Assembly (NCBI RefSeq): GCF_016428585.1
Contig: NZ_JAELVR010000007.1
Coordinates: 186,001 to 250,000, forward strand
Source: Sedimentitalea arenosa
GTDB lineage: Bacteria; Pseudomonadota; Alphaproteobacteria; Rhodobacterales; Rhodobacteraceae
Reading direction: 5' to 3'
DNA: 64,000 nt
Translations under genes and position numbers: made by a program
In this document: positions 16,935-25,159 of the stretch, piece by piece
How the letters are laid out: every line of letters starts with the position of its first letter
How positions within the stretch are numbered: position 1 is the stretch's first letter
The notes under the pieces: generated by a model
Databases searched by the model: none
What the model was told of the DNA's origin: nothing
The model's input: only the letters and a program-made list of their open reading frames with translations

Positions 16935-17630
16935 TCACACGCCGAGGTGACGTTCGAGAATGGCATGATCCGCCCGAAGTGCGTCTGCCGGAAGGGTTTC
17001 GAGGTTGCGCCCGTTCTCGATGAACGCGACCCGGTCGGCGACCGAGAGGATCGCGTCTATGCGCTGTTCGACCAGCAGGATCGCGACACCACGGTCGCGC
17101 ATGACGACGATGACCTGTCGGATCGCCTCGATCATCGAAGGTTGCAAACCCTCGGTCGGTTCGTCCAGCAGCAGCACGCGCGGTTCCAGGCACAGCGCGC
17201 GGGCTGTTGCCAGCATCTGCTGCTCGCCGCCAGATAGCGTCTCGGCACGCTGGTGCAGGCGTTCGCGCAGGCGCGGAAACAGGTCGAGCACACCGTCGCG
17301 CACCGCCCCACCGGAGTTGCGCACCATGAGGCCGATCTCGAGGTTCTGCGCTACGGTCAGGTCGGCGAACAATCTGCGCCCCTGCGGAATGTAGCCGATC
17401 CCGGTGCCGGCGACCTTGTGGGCGGGCAGTTCGCTGATCGTTTGCCCGTCCAGCGTGATCCGGCCCGACATCAGCGGCAGCAGCCCCATGATTGCCTTCA
17501 TCGTGGTGGTCTTGCCCGCGCCGTTTCGGCCCAGCAGGCACAGGATTTCGCCCGCGTTCACGGTCAGTGACAGATCCCTCAGAATCTGCGCTCTGCCATA
17601 GGCCACGTTGATCTCGGACAGCTCCAGCAT
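16935..17630 (-). CDS. livF: Branched-chain amino acid-type ABC transporter ATP-binding protein LivF
   Basis: 231 residues. The Walker A motif GRNGAGKT is at about 34-41, the signature LSGGEQQ near 133-139 and Walker B RVLLLDEPTEGLQP follows, with GIGYIPQGRRLFADLTV between them, all typical of LivF rather than LivG. The start ATG shares one base with the livG stop. The family is named for leucine import but similar systems take up amides, urea and heterocyclic compounds. With a molybdenum hydroxylase directly downstream, the substrate here is more likely an N-heterocycle or related amide than a branched amino acid. Confidence 0.92.
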   Translation of the reverse strand: MLELSEINVAYGRAQILRDLSLTVNAGEILCLLGRNGAGKTTTMKAIMGLLPLMSGRITLDGQTISELPAHKVAGTGIGYIPQGRRLFADLTVAQNLEIGLMVRNSGGAVRDGVLDLFPRLRERLHQRAETLSGGEQQMLATARALCLEPRVLLLDEPTEGLQPSMIEAIRQVIVVMRDRGVAILLVEQRIDAILSVADRVAFIENGRNLETLPADALRADHAILERHLGV

Positions 17631-18337
17631 CAGCCGGTCCCCAGGTAGGCTGCCTGAACGGCGGCGTCGGCGTGGATGTCGGAGGGCGCGCCTTCGGCCA
17701 GCACGCGGCCGAAATTCAGCACGGTGATGACGTCGGCCGTTTCCATCACCACCGACATGTTGTGTTCGATCAGCAGGATCGTGGTGGTGTCGGACAGCGC
17801 GCGGATCAGTGTCTTGAAGGCGGCGACTTCGCTTTCGGCAAGGCCCTGCGTCGGCTCATCCAGGATCAGCAGGCGGGGCTTCTGGACAAGGCCCATGGCA
17901 ATCTCCAGCAGGCGCTGGTGCCCATAGCTGAGATCGCCCGCGGTCTGATCGATTCGGTCGCCCAGTCCGACCTGCGCCAATGCGTCGGCGACCGCATCCT
18001 GCACCGCCGCGCCCTGCAGGCGGCGGCGCGCGGCCAGCGCGACATTCTCGGCCACGCCGAGATTGGCGAAGACCGAGGTGATCTGGAAGGTGTACGCCAT
18101 GCCGAGGGCGATGCGCTTGTGGGCTGGCAGGGTCGATATGTCCTTACCATCGAAGATGACGGTGCCGCGCGTCGGTGCGATCCGCCCACACAGCATACCG
18201 ACAAAGGTGGTCTTGCCCGCGCCGTTCGGGCCGATCAGGGCGCGCACCTGGCCTTGTGGCAGGTCGAAATCCACATCCTCGACCGCGTGCAGCCCGGCGT
18301 ATTGCTTGGTCAGGCCACGGGTGGACAAGAGCGTCAT
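17630..18337 (-). CDS. livG: ABC transporter ATP-binding protein LivG
   Basis: 235 residues from the ATG at 18337 (the frame is open further upstream but inside livM). Walker A GPNGAGKT is at about 36-43, the signature segment is LSYGHQRLLEIAMGL and Walker B is RLLILDEPTQGLAESE. The LSYGHQR form of the signature is typical of LivG-like subunits. The ATG overlaps the livM stop (ATGA) and the stop overlaps livF, so livH-livM-livG-livF are translated as a chain. It powers import together with LivF. Confidence 0.92.
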   Translation of the reverse strand: MTLLSTRGLTKQYAGLHAVEDVDFDLPQGQVRALIGPNGAGKTTFVGMLCGRIAPTRGTVIFDGKDISTLPAHKRIALGMAYTFQITSVFANLGVAENVALAARRRLQGAAVQDAVADALAQVGLGDRIDQTAGDLSYGHQRLLEIAMGLVQKPRLLILDEPTQGLAESEVAAFKTLIRALSDTTTILLIEHNMSVVMETADVITVLNFGRVLAEGAPSDIHADAAVQAAYLGTG

Positions 18338-19278
18338 GGCAGCCCCCGCCAGACCCGTTTGCGCAATTCGCCCGCCAGCCCCTGCGGCGCGAACAAGGTC
18401 AGCAGAACCAGCACCACGCCCGCGATCAGCATGTACGCGGTGGTGATCCCGCTGGACAGGTCGATCAGGTAGAACATGAACAGCGTACCGATGAAGGGGC
18501 CAAGCACAGTTCCGGCCCCGCCCAAGAGCACCCACAGCAGCGGAAAGATCGAATACTGCACCGACGCGAAGGTGGCCCCGACATAGCCGAAGAGAAGCCC
18601 GTATGCCGCCCCCGCCGCCGCCGAAATCGTGCCGGACACGATCACCGCCGCCAGCTTGTATTTGAACACGTCATAGCCCAGCATCCGCGCGCGGTCCTCG
18701 TTCTCGCGGATCGCGATCAGCACCTTGCCGAACGGGCTGCGCACAAGCGCCAAAGTTGTCAGCAGACAAACGGCAAAGAGCGCGAAGGCGGCAAAATAGC
18801 GGTTGGCCGGGTCCGACAGGTCGATGCCCCAGAGCATCCGCTGCGCCTGCTGAATCACAAAGCCTTCGTCGCCGCGCGTGTAGCTGCCGAAATAGAGCAC
18901 CGTCAGATAGCCGGCCTGCGCGAACATGAGCGTCACGATCATGAAGGCCACGCCAACAGTGCGCAGCGCCAGAGCCCCGACGAGCGCGGCCACGACCAGA
19001 CCAGCGATCAGCCCGGCGATCAGCGCCGGGGCCGGGCTGAAGCCGAGGATCTGAACGGAAAGGCCCATGCCATACATGCCGGCGGCAAAGAAAAGCGCAT
19101 GGCCGAGACTCAACAGGCCGGTATAGCCGAACATGACGTTGAACCCGATGGCGAAGCTCGCCAGCACCATGATGCGCGCGAGATTGCCGTGGTGATAGGC
19201 GGGTAGCACGAATTGCAGCGCGAAGAGCAGCGCCAGCAGCCCGCCATGCAGAAACGCGGTCTTGGCCGTATCGCTCAT
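18334..19278 (-). CDS. livM: ABC transporter permease LivM
   Basis: 314 residues, a polytopic inner-membrane protein with about 8-9 helices. The Liv-type permease pattern is visible: NVMFGYTGLLSLGHALFFAAG, then a central GKVLIAIRENEDRARMLGYDV, which is the conserved coupling segment facing the ATPases, and FASVQYSIFPLLWVLLGGAGTVLGPFIG near the C-terminus. It overlaps livH and livG by 4 bases each. It forms the translocation pore with LivH. Confidence 0.92.
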   Translation of the reverse strand: MSDTAKTAFLHGGLLALLFALQFVLPAYHHGNLARIMVLASFAIGFNVMFGYTGLLSLGHALFFAAGMYGMGLSVQILGFSPAPALIAGLIAGLVVAALVGALALRTVGVAFMIVTLMFAQAGYLTVLYFGSYTRGDEGFVIQQAQRMLWGIDLSDPANRYFAAFALFAVCLLTTLALVRSPFGKVLIAIRENEDRARMLGYDVFKYKLAAVIVSGTISAAAGAAYGLLFGYVGATFASVQYSIFPLLWVLLGGAGTVLGPFIGTLFMFYLIDLSSGITTAYMLIAGVVLVLLTLFAPQGLAGELRKRVWRGLP

Positions 19279-20201
19279 GCGCGGCGCACGCCGAACAGCC
19301 CCTGCGGGCGGAAGACCAGCACCAGCGCCACCAGCAGCGTCGCAAGGATCTTGGCCAGTGTGGGCGAGAAGAAGACCGAGATGATGCCGTCAGACAGCCC
19401 GATCAGGATCGCTGCGACCACGGTGCCCGGAAGGCTGCCCAACCCGCCGATGATCACCACGATGAACGATAGAAGCAACGGATCGCCCCCCATCAGGTAA
19501 TGCGCTTGCTGGATCGGCACGATCAGCACCGCCGCCATCGCCGCCAGCCCGGCACCGAGACCGAAGACCAGCCCATAGACCTTTTCGACCGGGATGCCGA
19601 AGGCCAGCGCCATGTCGCGGTCCATTTGCGTGGCGCGCATCACGAGGCCGATACGCGTGCGTGCCATCACGATCCAGACGCCGATCAGGACCACCGAGGC
19701 GGCGGCAATCACGCCCAGCTTGTAGCTGGTGGTCGACAGCCCCCAGGGCCAGTAAAGCTGCGGACGCCCATCGGAAAACTCGACCCAGGGCAGCGCGAGG
19801 CGGGTGTTGAAAGGCGGCTCGACCGGTCGCGCGTCCGGGCCATAGGTCATCAGCGTGACCTGCTGCAGGATGTAGAGAATGCCGATCGTTGCGACGATGG
19901 TGCGCTCGGGATCATAGGCGATGCGTTTGAGGATCGTCACGTCCGCCGCTGCCGCCAGCAGGCCAACCAGCACCGGCACCACGATCAGCGCGACCGCGAA
20001 CCCAAGCGCCGGATGCCCACCGATCAGGCTGGTCATCCACCAGGCAAGCACCGCGCCGAGCATGAAGAATTCGCCATGCGCGACATTCACCACGCGCATC
20101 ACGCCAAAGACCAGCGACAACCCGACCGCCGTCAGCGCCAGCACCGCCGCTGTTACCGCGCCTTCGAGCGACGCGAGCATGAGATAGGGTCCGAAGTCCA
20201 T
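19275..20201 (-). CDS. livH: ABC transporter permease LivH
   Basis: 308 residues with about 8 membrane helices. Conserved LivH features are LSLVFGVMRVVNVAHGEFFMLGA near the N-terminus, RTRIGLVMRATQMDRDMALAFGI as the ATPase-contacting loop and SFIVVIIGGLGSLPGTVVAAILIG. It is the first gene of the continuous livHMGF-hydroxylase-reductase block. The ATG at 20201 lies 183 bases after the DUF6481 stop, so the block may have its own promoter in that gap or depend on readthrough from cspA. The substrate-binding protein for the system lies 1.2 kb upstream, beyond cspA. Confidence 0.91.
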   Translation of the reverse strand: MDFGPYLMLASLEGAVTAAVLALTAVGLSLVFGVMRVVNVAHGEFFMLGAVLAWWMTSLIGGHPALGFAVALIVVPVLVGLLAAAADVTILKRIAYDPERTIVATIGILYILQQVTLMTYGPDARPVEPPFNTRLALPWVEFSDGRPQLYWPWGLSTTSYKLGVIAAASVVLIGVWIVMARTRIGLVMRATQMDRDMALAFGIPVEKVYGLVFGLGAGLAAMAAVLIVPIQQAHYLMGGDPLLLSFIVVIIGGLGSLPGTVVAAILIGLSDGIISVFFSPTLAKILATLLVALVLVFRPQGLFGVRRA

Positions 20202-20282
20202 GAAGCCGAAGATGAAACGGGATCACATCAAAGGGCAAGGACAGAGTGCACTTGAGCCGATGATGGTGGACGTCAGGTGGTG

Positions 20283-20301
20283 CGGACCTGTTTCAGGTCC
20301 G
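20283..20301. repeat. Small perfect hairpin between DUF6481 and livH
   Basis: Inverted repeat CGGACCTG / CAGGTCCG with a TTT loop. It lies downstream of the DUF6481 gene and upstream of livH (both on the minus strand). There is no U-tract on either side, so it may be a weak terminator of the cspA-DUF6481 transcript or a processing hairpin rather than a strong terminator. Confidence 0.4.
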
Positions 20302-20384
20302 GCCTCATCGAAACCCTGCACACGGTCCTTGCAGACCCATGGGAAGTCGACAATTCAGCCCGCGCATGGCTGACGCCTATCCGA

Positions 20385-20759
20385 TCAGCGCTTGCGGTTG
20401 CGACGCGCAGCATAGCGTCGGTCGCGTTCCGCCTTGCGCTCTGCTTCATGCGCCGCTTTTTGTGCGCTCTCTTGATCGGCGGTCTCGGCAAGCTTTGCGG
20501 CAAGAACCGCGGCTTGCTCTTCGGCGCGCTTGGCCTCCTCGGCTTGCTGACGCAGGAGGTCTTCGTTTTCTTTTTGCAACTCGGCCGCCTTGGCCTGTCG
20601 CTTTTCTTCACGGACAGCCGCAGCTTCTTCCCGTTTGGCGCGCTTTGCCAGTCTCTCCGGGTCATTCGCCGCCGCTTGAAACCGTTCAAGCTTGCTCTGT
20701 TTGGCCTCGGACGCCGTCTTGAGACGCCCGTCAAACTGGTCTGGATTGGAGTTCTTCAT
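20385..20759 (-). CDS. DUF6481-type small charged coiled-coil protein
   Basis: 124 residues from the ATG at 20759; the open frame upstream (from 20852) starts without a good site. It begins KNSNPDQFDGRLKTASEAK and then is almost entirely one Ala/Glu/Lys/Arg-rich helix (KRAKREEAAAVREEKRQAKA and similar), ending in RRNRKR. This fits DUF6481, a family of small alphaproteobacterial proteins that I recall being commonly encoded next to cold-shock proteins, as here. The function is unknown; a nucleic-acid or ribosome-related role is only a guess from its charge and neighbour. Confidence 0.72.
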   Translation of the reverse strand: MKNSNPDQFDGRLKTASEAKQSKLERFQAAANDPERLAKRAKREEAAAVREEKRQAKAAELQKENEDLLRQQAEEAKRAEEQAAVLAAKLAETADQESAQKAAHEAERKAERDRRYAARRNRKR

Positions 20760-21015
20760 ATGTTTATCGGCTCGCAATTGTGTGGTGCAGGGACACGCAA
20801 GGCTGCACCCTGTGTCGGTGGAGCGCCATTGGAAGACCGGAACGGGGTCCATCCACGCTAGGTGATGAGGGATTGCACTGGTTCAGAAAAGCGGTTTGCT
20901 CGATCATTTGATGCAACGCTCGACAAACGACCCCGCCTTGGAAACCAAGAACGGGCGCATCGTTTCCGATCCGCCCGTCCCGAACTGTCAGCCTGGTCCC
21001 TGAACGGGAGCCGGC

Positions 21016-21222
21016 TTAAGCCAGCGCCAGATTGGCTGCGCTTTCGCGGCCATCGCGGCCCGACTCGATGTCGAAGGTGACTTTCTGGTCATCATTCAGG
21101 CCGGTCAAGCCCGCGCGCTCGACCGCAGAGATGTGCACGAAGACATCCTTGCTGCCGCCATCGGGGGCGATAAATCCAAAACCTTTTGTCGAGTTGAACC
21201 ATTTTACGGTGCCAGTGGCCAT
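21016..21222 (-). CDS. cspA: Cold-shock protein, CspA family
   Basis: 68 residues, the normal size. The RNA-binding motifs RNP1 (KGFGFI) and RNP2 (DVFVHIS) are present after the start [12 protein letters not shown]. It is a single OB-fold RNA chaperone that melts mRNA structure. AGGAG lies seven bases before the ATG on the minus strand. The upstream region to 21438 is about 216 bases and contains an inverted repeat, so expression may depend on a structured leader. DUF6481 follows on the same strand 256 bases later. It sits inside the transporter locus but is unlikely to be part of it. Confidence 0.96.
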   Translation of the reverse strand: MATGTVKWFNSTKGFGFIAPDGGSKDVFVHISAVERAGLTGLNDDQKVTFDIESGRDGRESAANLALA

Positions 21223-21289
21223 CGTAGTTCTCCTTTTTTGCTGCCCGCGGAATGCGGCAGGTCGGCTATGTCAGTGCTAGATCGGTACA

Positions 21290-21341
21290 CTGAGCCGTAA
21301 GGAGCAGATTCATCGATAGAGATAACGTAACTCCTGCTCAG
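21290..21341 (-). promoter_or_regulatory. Interrupted inverted repeat in the cspA upstream region
   Basis: On the minus strand CTGAGCAGGAG (21331-21341) can pair with CTCCT and GCTCAG (21290-21304) through 11 base pairs, with a 4-base bulge TACG in the second arm and a 26-base loop. It lies 68-119 bases before the cspA start, where csp mRNAs often have a structured, temperature-sensitive leader. Whether it is transcribed is unknown because the promoter was not clearly identified. Confidence 0.4.
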
Positions 21342-21376
21342 TAGGGCCTTACACCCAAGTAAGCAAGCTTTTTCTA

Positions 21377-21413
21377 CTCGGTCCCGCGCTGACATGTTCA
21401 TTGCAGGACCGAG
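21377..21413. repeat. Perfect 8-bp inverted repeat after the substrate-binding protein gene
   Basis: CTCGGTCC and GGACCGAG are separated by 21 bases, 26-62 bases downstream of the stop of the substrate-binding protein gene on the minus strand. No U-tract follows, so it is not a clear intrinsic terminator. It may be a Rho-type end, a processing stem or an operator in the cspA promoter region. Confidence 0.35.
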
Positions 21414-21438
21414 GTTGGTCCAAAGGCCTTGACCATCG

Positions 21439-22734
21439 CTAGAGCGACTGCGCCGTGTAATCCACCTCGTCGGGATAGAGCGTGTCTTCGATGGACGTGG
21501 TGTGCACGACGTTCATCCGCCCGTCTTCGACCTTACTGATATACTGGTGGCCAAAGACCTGGTGGGTCTTGCCGTTGAACCGCTTTGCGCCCTGCGGATG
21601 GTCGTCGGACAATGGCATGTCGCCCATCGCCTCGACCGCTTCGATCAGGGCAGCGCGGTCGGCGGGGCCCTGGTAGCCTGACGCTTCCATGCCCGCCTTC
21701 ACGACATTCAGGGTTTCCCAGCAGCCGAACATATGGGCATAGGTCGACACGTCGCGCGGGTCGCTGACCGATGCACCGTTTTCGTCGACGCCCACGGCCT
21801 CGCGATACATCTTGTCATGGCTGGTCTGGTCGGCCTGCGCGTAGCGCGGGTTGCCCTCCCAGAAATAGGTTCCGTCCAGAAATTCGAGCCCGGCGCTGCC
21901 CATGTCGACCGCTTCGAGACTGTCGATGAAGCCGAACATCTCGGGCCGGCTCGGGCCGAAGAATTCGCCCAGTTCCTTGACGAAGGTCAGAACCGCCGGG
22001 CCAACCATGACGTGATAGACCACCTCGGTCTCGCGCGGGATCTTTGGGAAGTATTTGGTAAAGCTGGTCTCGGTCGGAGGAATGGCGATCTGCGCGACCA
22101 CTTCGCCGCCCTGCGCCGCGATGGCCTCGCTGAAATAGTCGCGGTGATCGTGGCCGAATGCGAAATCCGGGTAGATCATCGTGATCTTCTTGCCGAGGTT
22201 TTCCGACACGAAGGGCGCCATGGCAATGACCTGGCTTTTGACGTCGGTGATACCCGGTTGCAGCGTATAGCGGTTGAGCATGCCGGAGGCGACGTGATGA
22301 CCTTCGGAGACCACGAAATAGGGCAGTTTCAGTTCGCCCGCACGCGGGGCGGACCCGATCACCACGTGAGAAAACAATGTTCCAAAGCCGATGTCGCAGT
22401 TGTGCTGGGTGGCGAATTTCTCGACCACTTCGGCGCCGCGTTTCGGATCGGTGCCGTCATCTTCGGCGATCACCTCGACCATGCGGCCGTTGATGCCGCC
22501 CGCGTCGTTGATCCGTTTCACCGCTGCGGTGGTGGTGCGATCATACCAGCGCCCATAGGCCGCGCCGATGCCGGTGCGATGGACCTGGAAGCCGATGCGG
22601 ATCGGCTCGGAGGTCTGGGCCTGCGCGTAGCGCGCCCAGAGCGGCAGACTCGCTCCCGCCGCCGCCGCGCCGCCTCCCAGCGCCAGTGTCTTGAGCGCGC
22701 TTCGGCGCGTCGGTGCCTTGATGATCTTGGTCAT
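21439..22734 (-). CDS. Periplasmic substrate-binding protein of Liv/amide-type ABC transporter
   Basis: 431 residues from the ATG at 22734, preceded by GGGGGA. The N-terminus TRRSALKTLALGGGAAAAGA looks like a twin-arginine signal peptide, cleaved after a segment ending in AQA. The mature part is a type I periplasmic binding protein of the amide/urea/branched-chain class: IRIGFQVHRTGIGAAYGRW, NDAGGINGRMVEVIAEDDGTDP, and KITMIYPDFAFGHDHRDYF. It is the expected partner of LivHMGF, though separated from livH by cspA and DUF6481. The ligand cannot be read from sequence; genome context suggests an N-heterocycle or its breakdown product. Confidence 0.9.
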   Translation of the reverse strand: MTKIIKAPTRRSALKTLALGGGAAAAGASLPLWARYAQAQTSEPIRIGFQVHRTGIGAAYGRWYDRTTTAAVKRINDAGGINGRMVEVIAEDDGTDPKRGAEVVEKFATQHNCDIGFGTLFSHVVIGSAPRAGELKLPYFVVSEGHHVASGMLNRYTLQPGITDVKSQVIAMAPFVSENLGKKITMIYPDFAFGHDHRDYFSEAIAAQGGEVVAQIAIPPTETSFTKYFPKIPRETEVVYHVMVGPAVLTFVKELGEFFGPSRPEMFGFIDSLEAVDMGSAGLEFLDGTYFWEGNPRYAQADQTSHDKMYREAVGVDENGASVSDPRDVSTYAHMFGCWETLNVVKAGMEASGYQGPADRAALIEAVEAMGDMPLSDDHPQGAKRFNGKTHQVFGHQYISKVEDGRMNVVHTTSIEDTLYPDEVDYTAQSL

Positions 22735-22846
22735 GGAAAATCCCCCTGGAAATCGGCCGGCCGGATCGCTTCTCGATCTCGTTCTGGCGTCGAGTGTGCG
22801 GAGGAAGCCCGTTCTTGTCCAGTGTTTTGGCGGCGCTGACCGCCGG

Positions 22847-24262
22847 TCACAACCCGCGCGGCGAAGCCAGAAGCCAGAGCCCGAACAGCGTGTAAAGCAC
22901 CATGAACACGGCCAGTGGCGCCTGGCTGATCGCGGCGCGCCGTATGCCGCCGAAGCTGCGCAAGGCGATTGCATGGGCCATCATCACCGCTAGCACATGG
23001 CCGATCACCACCGCGCCGGCCTGGGTCAGCCAGATCACGCGTACGGTGTCCTGCGTGTTGAAGAAGCCGGTTGTGACATAGAACGCCCCCAGACCCAGAA
23101 GATCGTCCCCCCGCGCCAGCGGATCGTTCAGCGCAGCAAGCGCGTATTGGCCGTCGACCAGGAAACTCGTGAGGTAGTGGGCGATGTGATACCCCAGCGC
23201 GATCGGCAGGATCGAAGGGGCGAACAGGCAGACCGCCTCGCGCAGACCCATCCGCGCTCTGATCAGCCAAAGCCCGGCGCGCACGCAGAGCGCAAAGACC
23301 GCAACCAGCGCCGCATTGGCGATGAGCAGCCCTGCAACGTTCTGCAGGATCACCGCCGAGCGGCCGGGAAACTCCAGCGGGTTCACTCCGATCCGGGCCA
23401 GCCACCAGAACGTCTCGTTCAGACCGTCAAAACTGCCGCTGCCCAGCATCAGAAGCATGAACAGCGCGATCCCGAGCGGTGGTCGCCCGCGGCGGAGCGC
23501 CCTCCAGCCGGTCAGCCCGATCGCGCCGCGCCGCCCCGCACGCCCGAAAAGGCTCAACCGGGCATAGCTGCGCATCAGGACCGAAAAGCCCTCGCCCCGG
23601 TACATCCAACGCGGGCCGAAGGTAAGCAGTGCCATGTAGGTGAAGAACCAGTAGCCCAAGACATACCCCGCGAGCCGGGCTGGATCGGACGGGGCCGGAT
23701 CCGCCAGCAGGATCGCTACGAAGGCGAGAAACGTCAGGATCGCCCCCGAGTGCCCCAGACGCGACGGCAGCCTCAGAACGGGCCGCACTCCCAAGAGCCG
23801 GCGGGTTGCGGCGACCGGACCGGACCAGGGGTCGATCCAGGCCCAGAGATTGCCGAAGAGACCCTGAACGGTCACGAGGCCGACCCAGAACACCGTCCAG
23901 ACGAACAGGGGCAGCGGGTTGGTCAGGGGGTCGCGCGGCCCGTTCAGCCCCGCCCAGATCAGCGCAAACAGCACGCAAAACGCACTCATGCTGGTCACAA
24001 GGCGCAACCGCGGACGCGCCGGAAACCGCAACAGCGGAATTGGACGAAACGCCGCCGCAAGAACACTCCCGGGCAGCAGCGCCAGCAACAGGACCGTCAG
24101 TGCGACACAGGCGACACCGGCACCGATGTAGACATCCGTAGGCAGGAGCAGCACGAAACCCTGCTCGGCCGCGTGCGCCCGCACCGGACCCGCGTTCAGG
24201 GACATCACACTTACGAGACTGGCCAGAGCCCCGATGCGGACCCTATACTGCGCAAAGTTCAT
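22847..24262 (-). CDS. Polytopic membrane protein of unknown function
   Basis: 471 residues from the ATG at 24262; the frame is open upstream to 24511 but only opposite the copper-chaperone-like gene. A signal-like start (MNFAQYRVRIGALASLVS) is followed by HAAEQGFVLLLPTDVYIGAG and about ten hydrophobic segments. Conserved-looking spots are GPRWMYRGEGFSVLMRSYAR, LWAWIDPWSGP and YHIAHYLTSFLVDGQY. I do not recognise the family. It is divergent, with 30 bases between start codons, from a secreted protein with a possible metal site, which may hint at a metal-related role for both; this is inference only. Confidence 0.75.
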   Translation of the reverse strand: MNFAQYRVRIGALASLVSVMSLNAGPVRAHAAEQGFVLLLPTDVYIGAGVACVALTVLLLALLPGSVLAAAFRPIPLLRFPARPRLRLVTSMSAFCVLFALIWAGLNGPRDPLTNPLPLFVWTVFWVGLVTVQGLFGNLWAWIDPWSGPVAATRRLLGVRPVLRLPSRLGHSGAILTFLAFVAILLADPAPSDPARLAGYVLGYWFFTYMALLTFGPRWMYRGEGFSVLMRSYARLSLFGRAGRRGAIGLTGWRALRRGRPPLGIALFMLLMLGSGSFDGLNETFWWLARIGVNPLEFPGRSAVILQNVAGLLIANAALVAVFALCVRAGLWLIRARMGLREAVCLFAPSILPIALGYHIAHYLTSFLVDGQYALAALNDPLARGDDLLGLGAFYVTTGFFNTQDTVRVIWLTQAGAVVIGHVLAVMMAHAIALRSFGGIRRAAISQAPLAVFMVLYTLFGLWLLASPRGL

Positions 24263-24292
24263 GATGAGGGATGATACCCGCAGGGAGACCGG

Positions 24293-25090
24293 ATGAAAGC
24301 TGGAAAACAGATTGCGACACTTGCAGCGCTGGCCGTCCTCGGCGCGATCGCGCTGGGTTTCTTCTGGCATGCGCGGCAAAATCCCCTGCTGATCGGCGAG
24401 GTAAAGGCGGCACCGCTTCAGGGGCGCGACGCAACCATCGGCGTATTCCTGAACATCAGCAATTCCGGCGGCCCGGACCGGCTGGTCGGCGCGAGGTCGA
24501 TCGTGGCGCAACGCGCGCGGCTGGCTTCTGCCGTGGCCGATGCGGGATTGCCGATTCCCGCCGACAGCACGCCGTCACTGGCGCCGGACGGGGCCTATAT
24601 TCTGATGGACGGCGTCGGCGGCACGCTGGACGAGGGCCGGATGATCCCGATCACGCTGCGCTTCGAACGGGCCGGGGAGTTGCGCACGCAGGCCAGGCTG
24701 CAAACACCACGCGCCACCGGCGAGGCTGCGCGGTTCGGCCTGTTCGGGATCGGAGACATCTGCATCGTCGAAGAGGGCGAGCCCGCGCCGAAGATCGCTC
24801 TGGCGGTGGAACCGGACGGCGACGGCTGGCGAGTGCGCATCGACGCCGAGGATTTCACCTTTTCCAGCGAGATGCTTGACGGCCCGCATGTCCCCGGAAT
24901 GGGCCATGCGCATCTTTATGTCGGTGGGCTGAAGCTGCAGCGCGTGTTCGAACCCGAGGTGCGTATCGGCGCGCTGCCGCCGGGCCGGCACGAGGTGCGC
25001 GTGACGCTCAACACCAACGATCACCGCGCCTACGTTGTCGACGATTTGCCGGTCATCGCGACCGAAGTGATCGACGTGCCGGCGCCCTGA
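24293..25090 (+). CDS. Membrane-anchored PCu(A)C-like protein with C-terminal His/Met domain
   Basis: 265 residues, ATG at 24293 after AGGGAGACCGG. An N-terminal anchor (about 8-24) is followed by a domain (about 35-135) with the layout of PCu(A)C copper chaperones (GVFLNISNSGGPDRLVGA, then GRMIPITLRFERAGEL). The usual His/Met copper ligands of that family are not in place. A second domain (about 165-260) contains H199, M203, H205 and H207 in DGPHVPGMGHAHLYVGG, plus H233 and H244 (NTNDH), which could form a metal site. The function is uncertain. It is divergent from the unknown membrane protein and 69 bases upstream of hyuA. Confidence 0.7.
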   Translation: MKAGKQIATLAALAVLGAIALGFFWHARQNPLLIGEVKAAPLQGRDATIGVFLNISNSGGPDRLVGARSIVAQRARLASAVADAGLPIPADSTPSLAPDGAYILMDGVGGTLDEGRMIPITLRFERAGELRTQARLQTPRATGEAARFGLFGIGDICIVEEGEPAPKIALAVEPDGDGWRVRIDAEDFTFSSEMLDGPHVPGMGHAHLYVGGLKLQRVFEPEVRIGALPPGRHEVRVTLNTNDHRAYVVDDLPVIATEVIDVPAP

Positions 25091-25094
25091 TGCG

Positions 25095-25123
25095 TTGACA
25101 AGAACCCGGGCTTGCGGACACGC
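25095..25123 (+). promoter_or_regulatory. Possible promoter of hyuAB
   Basis: A perfect -35 hexamer TTGACA lies at 25095-25100, in the gap between the copper-chaperone-like gene and hyuA. The matching -10 region (around 25118-25123, ACACGC) is poor, so this is a weak call. A promoter is nonetheless expected somewhere here if hyuAB is not read through from 24293. Confidence 0.25.
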
Positions 25124-25159
25124 TTTCACCGCGGATCAACGGAACGGGCCGGAGCCGGA

